Assembly (NCBI GenBank): GCA_948144175.1
Contig: CANXME010002067.1
Span: 1,550,001-1,614,000 of the forward strand
Reading direction: 5' to 3'
Length of the DNA: 64,000 bases
Origin: Closterium sp. NIES-65
Taxonomy: Eukaryota > Streptophyta > Zygnematophyceae > Desmidiales > Closteriaceae
Position numbers and translations under genes: made by a program. Below are positions 40,644-52,789 of this stretch, piece after piece (within the stretch, counting starts at the first letter, position 1; each line of letters opens with the position of its first letter). The notes under the pieces were generated by a model that was not told the DNA's origin, ran no database searches, and saw only the letters and a list, made by a program, of their open reading frames with translations.

Positions 40644-41411
40644 TATTCTAAAAGAGCAGGCCGCAGGTCCTTCGCTGCACTGGTCTCACAGTTCGACTAG
40701 CCCTGGATCACCTAAACGTTCTCGTTGCACGTGTGTGGGTGGTCGGAACTGCTTGTGTCGTTGCGTCACGCGAAGTTGGTGAAGGAACTACTACTCTCTT
40801 TTCTAGTGAATGTACCAGAAGCTTTGCACGTCGTGCAGCCTTGCGCCAAAATCGCACATGTATGTGCGCGAAAGTTTGTCACCAATCAGAGTTCATAAAT
40901 ATGATCCAATCGTTCCCCCTTCACTTTTAGGCAAACTCTGGTGTTGAAAGAAAATCTCACACGTAACTTCCAACTTTCCCAAAACTTCCGTTTTCAAGTT
41001 GGACCCAACTAGAAGGGGGGGGTCACTATTTTTGCTGCTAGCTTTAAGAACATAGGAGAGTATGTGATAAACATGTTTTACACTTACATTATCAGATTGT
41101 ACTGTATTACCTACTTTCATGGTTGTCTTGGATATGACTAGAAGTATTTGTGTGGGTATACAAAAGGAACCTCGTTCCTGAGGTTTGAAACAGGCATATT
41201 GTAAGGAAATTTTATGACCTTGTTATGCACCTGCCTATGTACAACAGTAGACCACTCTTCGCCCATTACTGTTTGCCACTACTTTGTCCGCTATTTTTAC
41301 GAAACCTTGCATTGCTGTACTGAACTGAGTCGGCCTACGCTTTGGAACTAGCTTGAGTCTCGTTGACAGCATTGCATAAGGTAGCCCGCATCAACTTATA
41401 ATCAAATAATA
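40644..41411. other. Intergenic stretch, no gene recognised
   Basis: Short ORFs only. There is no repeat, splice-supported exon or RNA gene that I can see. Confidence 0.4.
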
Positions 41412-42755
41412 TGTATGCTACATATGTCTAGGCTGTAGTGGGGTAGCCAATATGGGGTATAGCCCCTCTAAGGTTTCACATTTGTACCCAACTCTGTTCT
41501 AGTCCATCTCATTCTTGCCTGTAGTTTCTGACATGGTTTTAGAGCAGTAGGTCCGTAGGACCGTTTTATTTTTCGGGCCCACTTACCGTTGTGGTTACTG
41601 AGCTGCCCCACGTGTAGCCTGCGCTGCGCTGCCCGCACGCGCCTTGCCTTACCTACGCCTTGCCTTGTGTAGCCTGCGCTGCGCTGCCCGCGCGCGCCTT
41701 GCCTTGCCTGCGCCTTGCCTTGCCTTGCCTGCGCTGCGCTGCCCGCGCGCGCCTTGCCTTGCCTGCGCTGCGCTGCCCGCGCGCGCCTTGCCTTGCCTGC
41801 GCTGCGCTGCCCGCGCGCGCCTTGCCTTGCCTGCGCTGCGCTGCACGCACGCGCAAACTCTAATTCTGTGCGCAGCTCGCTGCTGCCCCGCGCGTCGGGT
41901 CCGCCACCCTTGCGCAGCCCGCTGCTGCCCCGCGCGCCGCGTCGGCAGCTCGCGCAGCCCGTAGCAGCCCCGCGCGCCGCGGCTGCCGCCCTCACGCAGC
42001 CCGCAGCTGCCTCGCGCGCCGCGTCTGCCGCCCGCGCATCCCGCAGCAGCCCCGCGCGCCGCGGCTGCCGCCCTCGCGCAGCCCGCGGCTGCCTTGCACG
42101 CCGCGTCCGCCGCCCGCGCAGCCTGCGGCTGCCCCGCGCGCCGCGTCTGCCGCCCGCGCGGCCTGCAGCGGCCCCGCGCGCCGCGTCCGCCGCCTTCGCG
42201 CAGCCCAGCGCTGCCACGCGCGGAGCCTCAGCCGCCCGCGCGCTGCTACTGCACCCTGCGCGCGCCTCGCGGCTGCCCTGCCCCTGTGCCCTGCCCTGCC
42301 TGCGCGCGGCTCGCTGCCGCGTCGCCCGGCCTGCGCGCCACCGTGCACCCTACCCTACCCGCGCGCCCTACTTCCCGCAGCATGCCGCCTTCCTCTGGCG
42401 GACCGTCGCCTTTTCCTGCCCGTGCGCCGCCCCTGCATACCCTAGTACCTGGTATGACTTCTCTTCGCGGTACCGGCGGTGGGAGTGGTGGCGGCGGTGG
42501 AGGCAGCAGTCGGGGTGGTGGCAGTAGTGGAGACAGCGGTGTGAGTGGTGGCGGCCGTCGTCGCAGTCACGGTGCAGCTCCTCCGTTGGGAGTCTCTGGA
42601 GGTGGCCTAGTGCAGCTGCAATGGCGTCCGCGTGAGCCCCTTACACCCCAGGAGCTTCGTGAGTGGTTTGCTCAGCGTTGGGCGTCTCAGCATAGTGGCC
42701 GTTGTGGCAGTCGCGGTGCAGCTCCTCCGTTGGGAGTTTCTGGAGGTCGCCTATA
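41412..42755 (+). mobile_element. Truncated Ty1/copia element (copia-4): LTR, leader and partial gag
   Basis: A probable 122-bp LTR (41412-41533, ending TTTCTGACA) is followed by TGGTTTTAGAGC, a degraded primer site. An 850-bp leader follows, made of GCCTTGCCTTGCCTGCGCTG and GCCCGCGCGCGC repeats, then GCAGCCCGC-type units. A gag fragment begins about 42379. It has a Gly/Ser-rich stretch and the module QLQWRPREPLTPQELREWF, followed by two copies of a GGTGCAGCTCCTCCGTTGGG segment. Homology ends near 42755. Protease, integrase, RT and the second LTR are absent. Confidence 0.75.
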
Positions 42756-43555
42756 TCACAATTGTTGGCCTCGCGGAATAGATGTTGAAAATGTGCTACT
42801 TGCAACTTCCGAGCTTTGCATGTCGCGCATCACTCGCTTTTCAGTCTCAACAGGTTTAGGTTTTCAAGTTTCCTTCCCAACGCCAGTTGCGAGAGAATTG
42901 GACGAGTGACACAGGCAACTTCCGTAGGTTGGGAAAGTTGCTCTGGTGGCGGCTCAGGTTAAGAAACACCTCGACATTGTTGATACAGTGAATGTTATGT
43001 TCTTGAGCTGATTACAAAATCGACTATGTACAGTTTAATGTGAACCTCGATACTGTGTATGGATTGCGTTCCTCGCTTAGGGCTGTTCAACCTTCTGCGC
43101 ATTCCGCACAATGTAACGAAATGCATTTCGGATTCGTTAAGGCACTCAACTCTCAATGGTGTATGGATGCCATTCGTCAGGCCAGGACCATGTCAGTTTG
43201 GATGCTGGGCGTGGTTTGGCGCGAAAATTGGAAACTCAATTTGGCAATCACAGAGGAGCATTAGCTCAATTCACTCCCTCCCGACTAGTTTATCATGCTG
43301 CTGTGAGAAATACGCGGCTCGGAATTTAGCTTACTTAACAACTGCTTTCCTAGATTTAAAAACGTTGGTTCTATAGTTGTGCCCTTCATCTTATCATTTG
43401 CACTTGCCCGCTACGAGGAGCCGACCACCAATAGGACAAACGGCAGTGTGTTTTAGCACAAATAGATGTTTAGATAAGCACGCGCGCGCTTGGAGCACAT
43501 GAGCGCGTAGGTGCGCTTGCAGCATCCGCAGGTAGTATCGGTGCGCGCTAGAAGC
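42756..43555. other. Intergenic stretch, no gene recognised
   Basis: There are moderate-length ORFs without motifs (for example 43059-43376). Nothing recognisable is present. Confidence 0.4.
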
Positions 43556-43559
43556 GTAT

Positions 43560-44150
43560 GAGCGGGTGGGCAGCAGCACATCGCAGCAGCAGGAGCAGAG
43601 GCAGCGGCATGTGTGCGTGAGACACCGCAGCGTGCTCGAAACAGCAGCGCGCAGCAACCTGTTTACATTAGCAGGTGCATTCGTAGCATCGTCTGCAGCA
43701 GCAGCAGGGCGCTGCAACAGGGGCGTTAAGAGAAGCGGCAGCAGGACGTGCGCGTAGAGCAGGCAGCGGCGAGCAGCAGCTGAGATCGCATCAACACGTG
43801 CTTTCGCAGCATTCGCAGTAGCAGCAACGCACATCTACAGGAGCAATAGGAGCAGCGGCAGCGATATGTGCGCGTAAAGCACCGGAGCGCGCTAGCAGCA
43901 GCGGCGCGCAGCAGGTGGGATCGCATCAGCAGGTGCATTCGCAGCATCAGCAGTAGCAGCAACGCGCATCTGCAAGGGCGTTAGGAGCAGCGGCAGCGGG
44001 ATGTGCGCGTAAGGCACCGGAGCGCGCTAGCAGCAGCGGCGCGCAGCAGGTGGGATCGCATCAGCAGGTGCATTCGCAGCATCAGCAGTAGCAGCAACGC
44101 GCATCTGCAGGGGCGTTAGGAGCAGCGGCAGCGGGATGTGCGCGTAAACA
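43560..44150 (+). repeat. 135-bp tandem repeat
   Basis: The landmark ATGTGCGCGTAA recurs near 43609, 43746, 43865, 44001 and 44136, giving unit lengths of 119-137 bp. The last two full units (135-136 bp) are almost identical and the earlier ones have diverged. GCAGCAGC-rich text makes open frames on the minus strand, which are artefacts. Confidence 0.88.
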
Positions 44151-44739
44151 TCACAAAAATCAACTATCTGAATACTATACATGATGTGTGTTTGAAGACT
44201 TTGTTTAAATGTTTTCAAAATGTAGGGGTTCAAACTTTTTTAGAAGAAAGTATCGAACCTTTTTTCAAATGATGTGTCAGATGATTTTCGTATGATTGGC
44301 AGGTTCTGAAATGGTTTTGAATACATGCGAGGGAAGTTCTATTGGGGTTTTGGAAACCTTGCTATGGACATGTTGGCGACACCTATTGACATTTATGCGG
44401 TGTAAAAATGGTGCTTTGCTGTGTTTTGTTACGTGTTTGAATTGGATTTTGACATAGTTTAGCAGAGTGTCAATGCCTGTAAATTATACTGTTGGAAAAG
44501 AGCATCATGTATGTTTTTTAACCTTACAAAGCCATAATTACACCTTGCACAAGGTCCGATATTGCCTCGACCCAACACGAAACATCATTTTCCATGGATC
44601 CCACCCACCGACATACGATGTGTGCTCGCAAAAATCAGAAAAGTAGGAATTAAAAACGCTACAACATTCCTTTTGCTTCATATCCCTGCATCTAGTCTCC
44701 TACTGTCACATTGTCACTCCCTTCTACTGGTAATCTGAC
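44151..44739. other. AT-richer intergenic stretch
   Basis: No ORF with a recognisable motif and no obvious repeat is present. Confidence 0.4.
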
Positions 44740-45640
44740 TTGCTGCTGCAATACCCTACTCGTCTCCTATCGCACTAGTTGGCCTGGAGTTCCTAACTGC
44801 TGTGACCTATGCTGCCCCTTCTTCGCTTTCCCAAATGCTCTGTGTCTGCTCTACTCCCCTGGCTGCTGTGACTGCTCTTCTTCCCACTATTGTGACTGCC
44901 CTTCTTCCCCCACTGCTTCCTCAACTTTGCTCCTCACCTGTTGTGACTACTAAGCTTGACCCGCTGCTGTGATTCTTCGCCTCTCCCACTGAATACATAC
45001 TCTTCTTCTCCCACTGCTGCCCCTTCTTCGCTCCCCCCATTGTTGTGACTTCTCTGTTCCCTCCTTGCTGCCCCTTCTCCGCTCCCCACACTGCGGAAAC
45101 CTTTGCTCCCCAGCTGCTGCCCTTTATATTCGTCCCCCACTGCTCAGTGACTACTCCACTCCCCTGGCTGTTGTTTATTTGGAGCTCCCCCCACTGTTGT
45201 GACTACTCTCCTTCCCCGCTGCTGCCCCTTCTTTGCTCCCCCCTATTGTAACTACTCTACTTGACAAGCTGCTGCCACTCCTCTGCTCCCCCCACTGTTG
45301 TGATTACTCTGCTCCCCCTGCTGCCCCTTCTCCGCTTCCCCAAATTCTCTGTGTCTACTCTGCTTCCCGCACTGCTGCCTCTTTGGAGCTCCCCCCACTG
45401 TTGTGGGTGCTCTTCTTCCCCCGTTGCTGTCCTTTTCCGTTCCCACCCAGCTGTCATTACTCTGCTTGACCCGCTGCTACCCCTTCTCCGCTCATCCTTC
45501 TCCCATACCCCCTCTGTTTTTATTACTCTGATTTCCTGTTTGCTGTTCCACTGCTGCACACTCCACTCCTGCTCCTCCCAGCATCACAGCATTGCTGCCC
45601 CCAAGCAAATACCTACTGCCTCTCACAGCTGCCATACCCC
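44740..45640 (+). repeat. Imperfect pyrimidine-rich repeat cluster
   Basis: Words such as CTGCTGCCCCTTCTCCGCTC, CCCCCACTGTTGTGACTACT and TTGGAGCTCCCCCCACTG recur many times at irregular spacing. This looks like an old, scrambled satellite lying just downstream of the 45859-50811 gene's stop codon. Open frames on both strands are not credible genes. Confidence 0.6.
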
Positions 45641-45858
45641 GCTGCTCCGCTGCAGTCTCACAGCTCAACATAGCTTCCCTTTTTGCTGTCCATCTCATAC
45701 TCTCCCTACTGCTACTCCTCCACAGCACACCCCACACCAGTTCTGCAGCTTTCCCCTCCACTGCTATGTCCCTGTGTCTCCCCACTCCACCTTTCTCTGC
45801 CTCTCGCACTGTTTACAACCCGCTGCTCCTCTTCGTTGCAACTTCTACTCTAGTTCAA

Positions 45859-48800
45859 TCAAGCAACCACCCTCCCCACCGGAGTGCGGGTGCTTGGTGT
45901 GGCCCTATACTCCTCAAAGCCCGACTCGTGGACAAAAAGGCCAAATGGCCCCCATTCGAAACCCTTCATGCGGGGGTTGTAGGCCGGACTGGCCTGGGTG
46001 AAGTGATCCCTCACCACCCTTTTCACAAGGGCGCGGATGCTTGTCACCCATTTGGTGTTCTTACGGTGGGAGTTGGTGAGGTTCATTGTCGTCTTGTTTG
46101 TCTTTGACAATCCGTAATCGATCTGTACAGTGATGGAGTTTGGAGGGATTTGTGGATCATGTTTCAAAGGGGGAAACAGTGAAGTATTGGGAGCACCGTG
46201 CATGTCAAGCAAGGATGGAAAGCTAATTGAAACATTTGTTGAAACCCAAGCAAGGAATGGGGTAGAAGAACACAATGAATTGGGGACAACGAGAGAGAGA
46301 AAGAAACTGCTCACCACCATGATAATCCATGCAATGTGATACGCCTTGATGCACAACTTTGTCCCCACAGCATATTCACCAAAGGCATCCATGGCAGCAT
46401 CAAAGAAGCACTTGTTGGCGAATGGGAGGCCGGACTCCTCATCATTCCCCCATGTGCTTAGTGGATCATCGGCAGCTGCAGCAGTTGGGTTTGGAGGGGG
46501 TTGGGGAGGGGACAGGTGGGGCATTGGCAGGTCAATCTGGTCGGTCGAAGGAAAACGGGAAAGGGTAAGAGAGAAACAGTGACCAGGGAAGGGGGTTGGG
46601 GGTGTAACCCTCCCAAAATCATGCAATACAAGGCATTGTGCGATGGAATACTCACTTGGGCAGTAGGTGCCCCAAAGATCGCACTTCAATTCCACGTCGA
46701 TGTGTAACTCTGATGCACGCAGCCCACTAACTGCCACCCCCAGGGCCTCGAGCACCGCCCTTTTGATATAGAAGGCGCGCTCGTTCTCCCATTGCGTCCA
46801 AACACGCTTGAAAGTTTCAATGCGTTTCTGGTCCTGCAGGACCTCTTTCAACTGAATCAAAGACACTATGTAGTTCTCTGATATGACCGCGTGCAAGACC
46901 AAGATCCTCTTCTCAAAAGATGGGTAGAAATTGATTTCGTTGTCGTCAGCTTCCATGCACATGCGATTCCTGGTATCCTCGATGTAGAGCTAATGAAGTA
47001 TTCAACGAAAGGGAAAACATGGAACATGGCATGCAGGGAAGGAGCAAATTAGGATGCATGGGGAGGAGGGCAAGCTTTGAATGGTGCAAACAGAGATGAA
47101 TGCAATGCAAGGCATGCAGGGAAGGTGCACATTGAGAAGCATGGGGAGCAAGGCATGCTTTGAATGTGGCAAACAGAGATGACTGCACTGCAAGGCATGC
47201 AGGAAAGGTGCAAATCGGGATGCATGGCGAGCACGGCATGATTTGAATGGGGCAAACAGAGATGACTGCACTGCAAGGCATGCAGGAAAGGTGCAGGTTA
47301 GGATGCATGGGGAGCAGGGCATGCTTTGAATGAGGCGAACAGAGATGAATGCAATCCAAGGCATGCAAGGAAGGTGCAAAAAGGGAAGAATGGGGAACAG
47401 GGCATGCTTTGAATGGGGCAAACAGAGATGAATGCAATGCAAGGCATGCAGGGAAGGTGCAAATTAGGATGCTTGGGGAGCACGGCATGCTTTGAACGGG
47501 GCAAACAGAGATGGATGCGAAGCAAGGCATGCAGGGAAGGTGCAGATTAGGATGCAACGGGAGGAGGGCAAGCTTTGAATGGTGCAAACAGAGATGAATG
47601 CAATGCAAGGCATGCAGGGAAGGTGCACATTGAGAAGCATGGGGAGCAAGGCATGCTTTGAATGTGGCAAACAGAGATGACTGCACTGCAAGGCATGCAG
47701 GAAAGGTGCAAATTGGGATGCATGGCGAGCACGGCATGATTTGAATGGGGCAAACAGAGATGACTGCACTGCTAGGCATGCAGGAAAGGTGCAGGTTAAG
47801 ATGCATGGGGAGCAGGGCATGCTTTGAATGAGGCGAACAGAGATGAATGCAATCCAAGGCATGCAAGGAAGGTGCAAAATGGGAAGCATGGGGAACAGGG
47901 CATGCTTTGAATGGGGCAAACAGAGATGGATGCAATGCAAGGCATGCAGGGAAGGTGCAAATTAGGATGCTTGGGGAGCACGGCATGCTTTGAACGGGGC
48001 AAACAGAGATGGATGCGAAGCAAGGCATGCAGGGAAGGTGCAGATTAGGATGCAACGGGAGGAGGGCAAGCTTTGAATGGTGCAAACAGAGATGAATGCA
48101 ATGCAAGGCATGCAGGGAAGGTGCACATTGAGAAGCATGGGGAGCAAGGCATGCTTTGAATGTGGCAAACAGAGATGACTGCACTGCAAGGCATGCAGGA
48201 AAGGTGAAAATTGGGATGCATGGCGAGCACGGCATGATTTGAATGGGGCAAACAGAGATGACTGCACTGCTAGGCATGCAGGAAAGGTGCAGGTTAGGAT
48301 GCATGGGGAGCAGGGCATGCTTTGAATGAGGCGAACAGAGATGAATGCAATCCAAGGCATGCAAGGAAGGTGCAAATTGGGAAGCATGGGGAGCAGGGCA
48401 TGCTTTGAATGGGGCAAACAGAGATGGATGCAATGCAAGGCATGCAGGGAAGGTGCAAATTAGGATGCTTGGGGAGCACGGCATGCTTTGAACGGGGCAA
48501 ACAGAGATGGATGCGAAGCAAGGCATGCAGGGAAGGTGCAGATTAGGATGCAACGGGAGCAGGGCATGCTTTGAATGAGGCAAACAGAGATGGATGCAAT
48601 GCAAGGCATGCAGGGAAGGTGCAAATTAAGATGCTTGGGGAGCACAGCATGCTTTGAACGGGGCAAACAGAGATGGATGCAAAGCAAGGCATGCAGGGAA
48701 ACAAATTTACGGGTTGGGGAAGGGCAACTGACCCTCAAATTCGTGGCAGATGGCATCCCATGTCTCCTAGCGATGGGCGGTCCTTGTACAGCACTCTCCG

Positions 48801-50811
48801 CCACACACACGGGCTCAGATTCCTGGGAGGGTAGCTCGCTGGATATCGCCCGCAGAGGTGGAACTGGCATTCCTACTCCAGCAGAATTTCCCAGGGGCCT
48901 TGGTGCTGCCTTCAGCTCCGCAATCTGCCTATTCGCTTCCTGCAATGCCTGAAACAATTGCTGCATGGACGCGTTGGGTGATGCACCAGCACTACTGAAA
49001 GGGAATACAGCTGCCGCACCCTCTTGCTTGCACCTTGCGGATTCTCCCGCGACTTTAGGCCCAATATCTGTTTTACCAAAAGCCTCACAACTAGGTCGAC
49101 TGTCGCTTGGCTGACCTCCAGCACCAGGGTTGCCACCGTCAGCTGCGCCCTGGAGTCCGACCTGCACGCCACTACTCCGCTCAAAACCCTGCCCAATGCC
49201 CCACTCCACATCGTCACTTCCTCCATGCTTACGGTTGTCAGCAACACGCTGGACTTCAACTTTGATGCCACTCCGCCCACGAACCGGCTGGGCATTCCTT
49301 CCCAACAAGGAACCTGAAGCGAGTGCCGCATAGGGGTCGTCTGAAGCCCCCCGTTTCTTGCGAATGCTTTCCCGTCGGTTCTCCGCTATAGCATCTACTG
49401 TTTTCCCCAAAACCTTCATGTCGTTGTAGAACCCAAGATCGGCATTCAAAGTACGCCGCTCCTTACCCATTCGGGTTTCCCCACTTTCTAAACGCTTTGC
49501 TGGTGCATGTTCTTGGGGCCTCCCCCTCTTACGCCCTTTCTTTTCCTTCCTAGCGCGACAACGCTTTCCGCTAGATCCGTTTCTGCGTCCACCCTGAGCC
49601 TTGCCTTTCCTCCTCTTTTCCTCCTCACTCTCTGACTTTGATTCCGCATCCTCACTTTCGTCCTCCTCATCGTCGTACTTCTCCTCGCTCCCAGAGGAGC
49701 TCCCCGACTCCTCCTCAGAGCTTTCATCGTCATCGGAAGATTCCTCCTTGAAAGGGGCTTTCTTTCCAGCCCTTCGGCACCGTGACTTCACCCTCCCTGA
49801 CACCCCCCTCTGATCCTCCAACTCCCCGCCACGGCTCTCCCTCCCACCCCTCCCATGCCCAGGAACATTCTCTGCACCATCCTGTCGAGCACCTGCTGCA
49901 GTAGGAGGGGATGCGTCACGCTTCACTTCAAGCTCGCCCTCATGATCACCCTCACCCTCGCCAATCCTGTCGCAACGCTCGCCGTCACACTTGCTGTAAC
50001 GCTCGCCGTCAAGATCGCCGTCACACTTGCTGTAACGCTCGCCGTCACGATCGCCGTCACGCTTGCTGTAATGCTCGCCGTCACGATCGCCGTCACGCTT
50101 GCTGTAACACTCGCCGTCACGATCGCCGTCACGCTTGCTGTAATGCTCTCCGTCACGATCGCCGTCACGCTCGCTGTCACGATCGCTGTCACGCTCGCCG
50201 CCCCGCTCCCCGTCACGCTCATGCCCTTTCACTTGCAAGTGATCCTCGTCGGCTACAGCTTCATGCTGTCGTGTTGCCCCGGTCGCCTGTTGTTTCCCTC
50301 TTTTCCCTTTCTTGGCACCACGTTTAGCTACAACACATAAAGAAAGGGCGACAAGATCAGTGGTGACAAGTGGAGCACCTCTATTGGTGGCGAAATCAAC
50401 CACGATATCAATGAGCAACTCTGAAACAGACATAGAAAGATGCTATGCGGAGCTAAAAGGCTCTTGCTTACCTTTCCTCTCTTTAGCAGGTTTGAATTGG
50501 TCCAGCAGCTTCAGCTTAGGACCGTTCCGCGGCTCGCTTGAACCGCCGCGACTAATTCGGCCAGCGTAAGGCTCGTCACCAGACTGGTCACTATCCGATG
50601 ATGAGTCCCCTGACTCCTCGGCAGCGCGTGCAGAAGATTTGTTCTTCCTCCGATACTGAATAACTAACGCAACAGCTTTGTGAGGTGTCATCTCGCCATG
50701 AAGCCTCTGTTCTGCACCCGTTCTGGCGCCTTCCAGGGGCTGTAAAGCTCCAGTGCCTACTACCACCGCAGTAGCATCGGCCTGTTGATCGAGATCGCAG
50801 ATGTCTACCAT
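45859..50811 (-). CDS. Five-exon gene for an unidentified 897-aa nuclear-type protein
   Basis: Exons on the minus strand are 50811-50472, 50327-48733, 46989-46656, 46475-46315 and 46122-45859. All borders are GT...AG and all phases fit, giving 898 codons including TGA. Exon 1 has an acidic Ser/Asp stretch. Exon 2 (from residue 114) has twelve-residue RDGDRDGEHYSK repeats, an acidic Ser-rich block, a Lys/Arg block with an AT-hook-like KRGRPQ, and a possible coiled coil (MQQLFQALQEANRQIAELK). Exons 3-5 encode a mainly helical-looking C-terminal part (FEKRILVLHAVISENYIV; WVTSIRALVKRVVRDHF). The basic, acidic and AT-hook features suggest a chromatin or DNA-associated protein, but I recognise no family. 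It could be a host gene or an accessory gene of a transposon. The exon-4 acceptor was chosen because the more obvious AG at 46538 puts a stop in frame. Confidence 0.6.
46995..48715 (-). repeat. 83-bp satellite filling intron 2
   Basis: About 21 units of 83 bp (landmarks GGCATGCAGGGAAGGTGC and GGGGCAAACAGAGATG) occupy nearly all of the 1,743-bp intron 46990-48732. Six units form a higher-order repeat of 498 bp: the same variant order recurs from 47464 to 47962, for example. Long Cys/His/Pro ORFs such as the one from 48604 to 46946 are artefacts of a stop-free unit. Confidence 0.92.
49980..50200 (-). repeat. 36-bp coding minisatellite in exon 2
   Basis: About six imperfect units encode RDGDRDGEHYSK-type dodecapeptides at roughly residues 156-230. 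Because 36 is a multiple of three, copy-number change keeps the frame. Confidence 0.85.
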
Positions 50812-50880
50812 TATTGCTGCTGGACCAGTCCACTGAGTGATTGCAAGATGAAGAGTGCATTTCGATGGATCAGAGCTTGC

Positions 50881-50887
50881 TTAAATA
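50881..50887 (-). promoter_or_regulatory. TATA-like box upstream of the 897-aa gene
   Basis: The minus strand reads CTATTTAAGC about 75 bp before the ATG at 50811, a plausible core promoter. An out-of-frame ATG at 50860 would precede the chosen start if transcription began about 30 bp downstream of the box only when initiation is upstream of 50860. Confidence 0.35.
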
Positions 50888-50889
50888 GG

Positions 50890-52785
50890 TATTCGAGGTG
50901 CAAGGAATCCCACTGCGCATGCTAGACGTGCCTGCGAGAAACGCAGCGCGAAATCCCAGTACGTTTCTGCGGAACGCGCCCAAGAAGGTCTTGCAAGCAA
51001 GAACAGGAGCGGGCCATTGCTGGACGCGCCCTTAGAGAGCATTACGACTGCGCCATAGCTGGACGTGCCTACGACGAGTAATTGTAACGCTCTAAGGTTA
51101 GAAGTGCCTACTGCTAACAGCAATGCGTTATGGCAGCAACTCACAGTGAGGCAACATTTGGAAATGCCTATCGTAGGAGGGTATCGTGAGGAGAACCTCA
51201 ACTGGTACAAGCGTGACGTTCTTGGTGCTCTTCGCCTTAGGGTTTCGTGGTCTCAACTACCGCCACGAAAGATGGCACGGCATGTTCCTTTAACGAAAAC
51301 TTCCCATGAAGTCACGTCGTGCTGGAGTTCCGCGCCTTCTTCAGCTCCTGTACCAGTTCTGGGATCGCAGCAGCCCAGCTGCCCTAGAAGTTGCAAGGTA
51401 CGTGCTGGCAGTATGTGAGTGTTCACAAGCCTGGTCTTCGTAGGAGACTTGTTGGGCTGGAACGCCGTTTCGCCAGCAATCCTATATCTGCATTGTACTA
51501 AAAGCGCGATACTACTAAGTATTTTCGATTGCGTGAATGTCAACATCAGAGCTAGACTAGCCGCAAAAAAATATATGTCACGAAAAATCAATGCCACAAC
51601 AGCAAACAGGCAGCGCGAAATTCGAATACACGCGTAGGACGATCCGTGCCTAGTCCAACTCATCGCGCTTCTAGAAGGACTCTATTCTGTTGCCCTTGAA
51701 CCATCGTTGCAATATCGAAAACAAGGATGGGCGTTACTAGTGCGCTGTATAACAACCCAAATATCATTCTAACACATCATCTGGTTTGTTTTTCTACCAA
51801 ACTCCAGGTACCGTACTTGTGATTGGATCTGGACTAACATACAAGTCACGCATTTAGGGATAACCCTCAACCACAGAAAGAACCCTACCAGGAATTCAAA
51901 CTCCAAAAACCGTCGTAATGTGTCACAGAGGCCGCCTTTATGAAACTGCCATGAACAGTGAGAAGGGTGATACCGTGGTATATTGTCATATGCAACATCA
52001 CCAAGATACCAGGGGACTGGAGTTTCACATACACCAAATGGCTGCTAAGTGTAAGCACGATTCAAATCAAGTCTTGCTCTGGCATGCAACATCCCATATT
52101 CAGCCTGGTTGGAAGAGATCAGCAGAGTGTTTCTTGATTGTAGGGGTACTATGCATTCAGCAAAGGAGGATAGAGAAGCTGCGTTGTGTCTGTTGTGCAA
52201 CCTTACGAGTCACATGCGGCACGCTGTGTGTTGACATGTTCTAGTACCGTATAACCACACACCGTTTTTGTATGCCGTGCCTCTTGAAGGCACGCTGCTG
52301 TCCAACCCACCTTCAGCCATCCATTCATTGCATGCATGCATGGTTCGGTGGGACACCACTCCATACTGCCCACTCCACTCCTGGTCCTCAGCACCATGAC
52401 GTGACACACACCTTTCGTTTCAGGATAGTAGCATAATAACAAGGCCATATGTCATTATACTCAGCTAATCTCATGTCTAGTGCTAGATTATGCAGCCCTT
52501 ATCCAACACCGACGGTGGCTAAGAGCATCACACAGTCTGAATAGAGATGCATGCACTATCATAGAAACACGACCACTTAGCCAAATCTTTACGATATTGC
52601 CGCCTCCACTGTCTTGGCGTCCCGACCAAGTTGCACGAATTCGGATTCGACGAGAGTATGAATGACTCGCATTACATAAACACCGCAGTCATTATCGTTG
52701 TCTTGCTGTCGCACTTGCAAATGGCCCGAGAAGGTGATAGTGTTGGGATTAGGTGCAATATTCGAATTCAGGTAGAAAAATGTTG
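50890..52785. other. Intergenic stretch, no gene recognised
   Basis: Many short ORFs without motifs are present. GACGTGCCTA and GACGCGCCC words recur loosely at 50920-51110. I see nothing else of note. Confidence 0.4.
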
Positions 52786-52789
52786 TTCA

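Noticed and set aside
46322..46538. Acceptor at 46538 (CGACCAG) for exon 4 of the unidentified gene
   Set aside because: With the phase-1 donor at 46655 it gives AAT TGA, an immediate stop. The acceptor before 46475 keeps the frame.
46946..48604. 552-codon Cys/His/Pro-rich ORF that might look like a zinc-finger array
   Set aside because: It is the 83-bp satellite in intron 2 of the minus-strand gene. The Cys/His spacing follows the DNA unit in whichever frame is read.
9940..50225. CRISPR array or other prokaryotic defence locus suggested by many tandem repeats
   Set aside because: Repeats are contiguous without unique spacers, no cas-like proteins are present, and the DNA is eukaryotic with spliceosomal introns.
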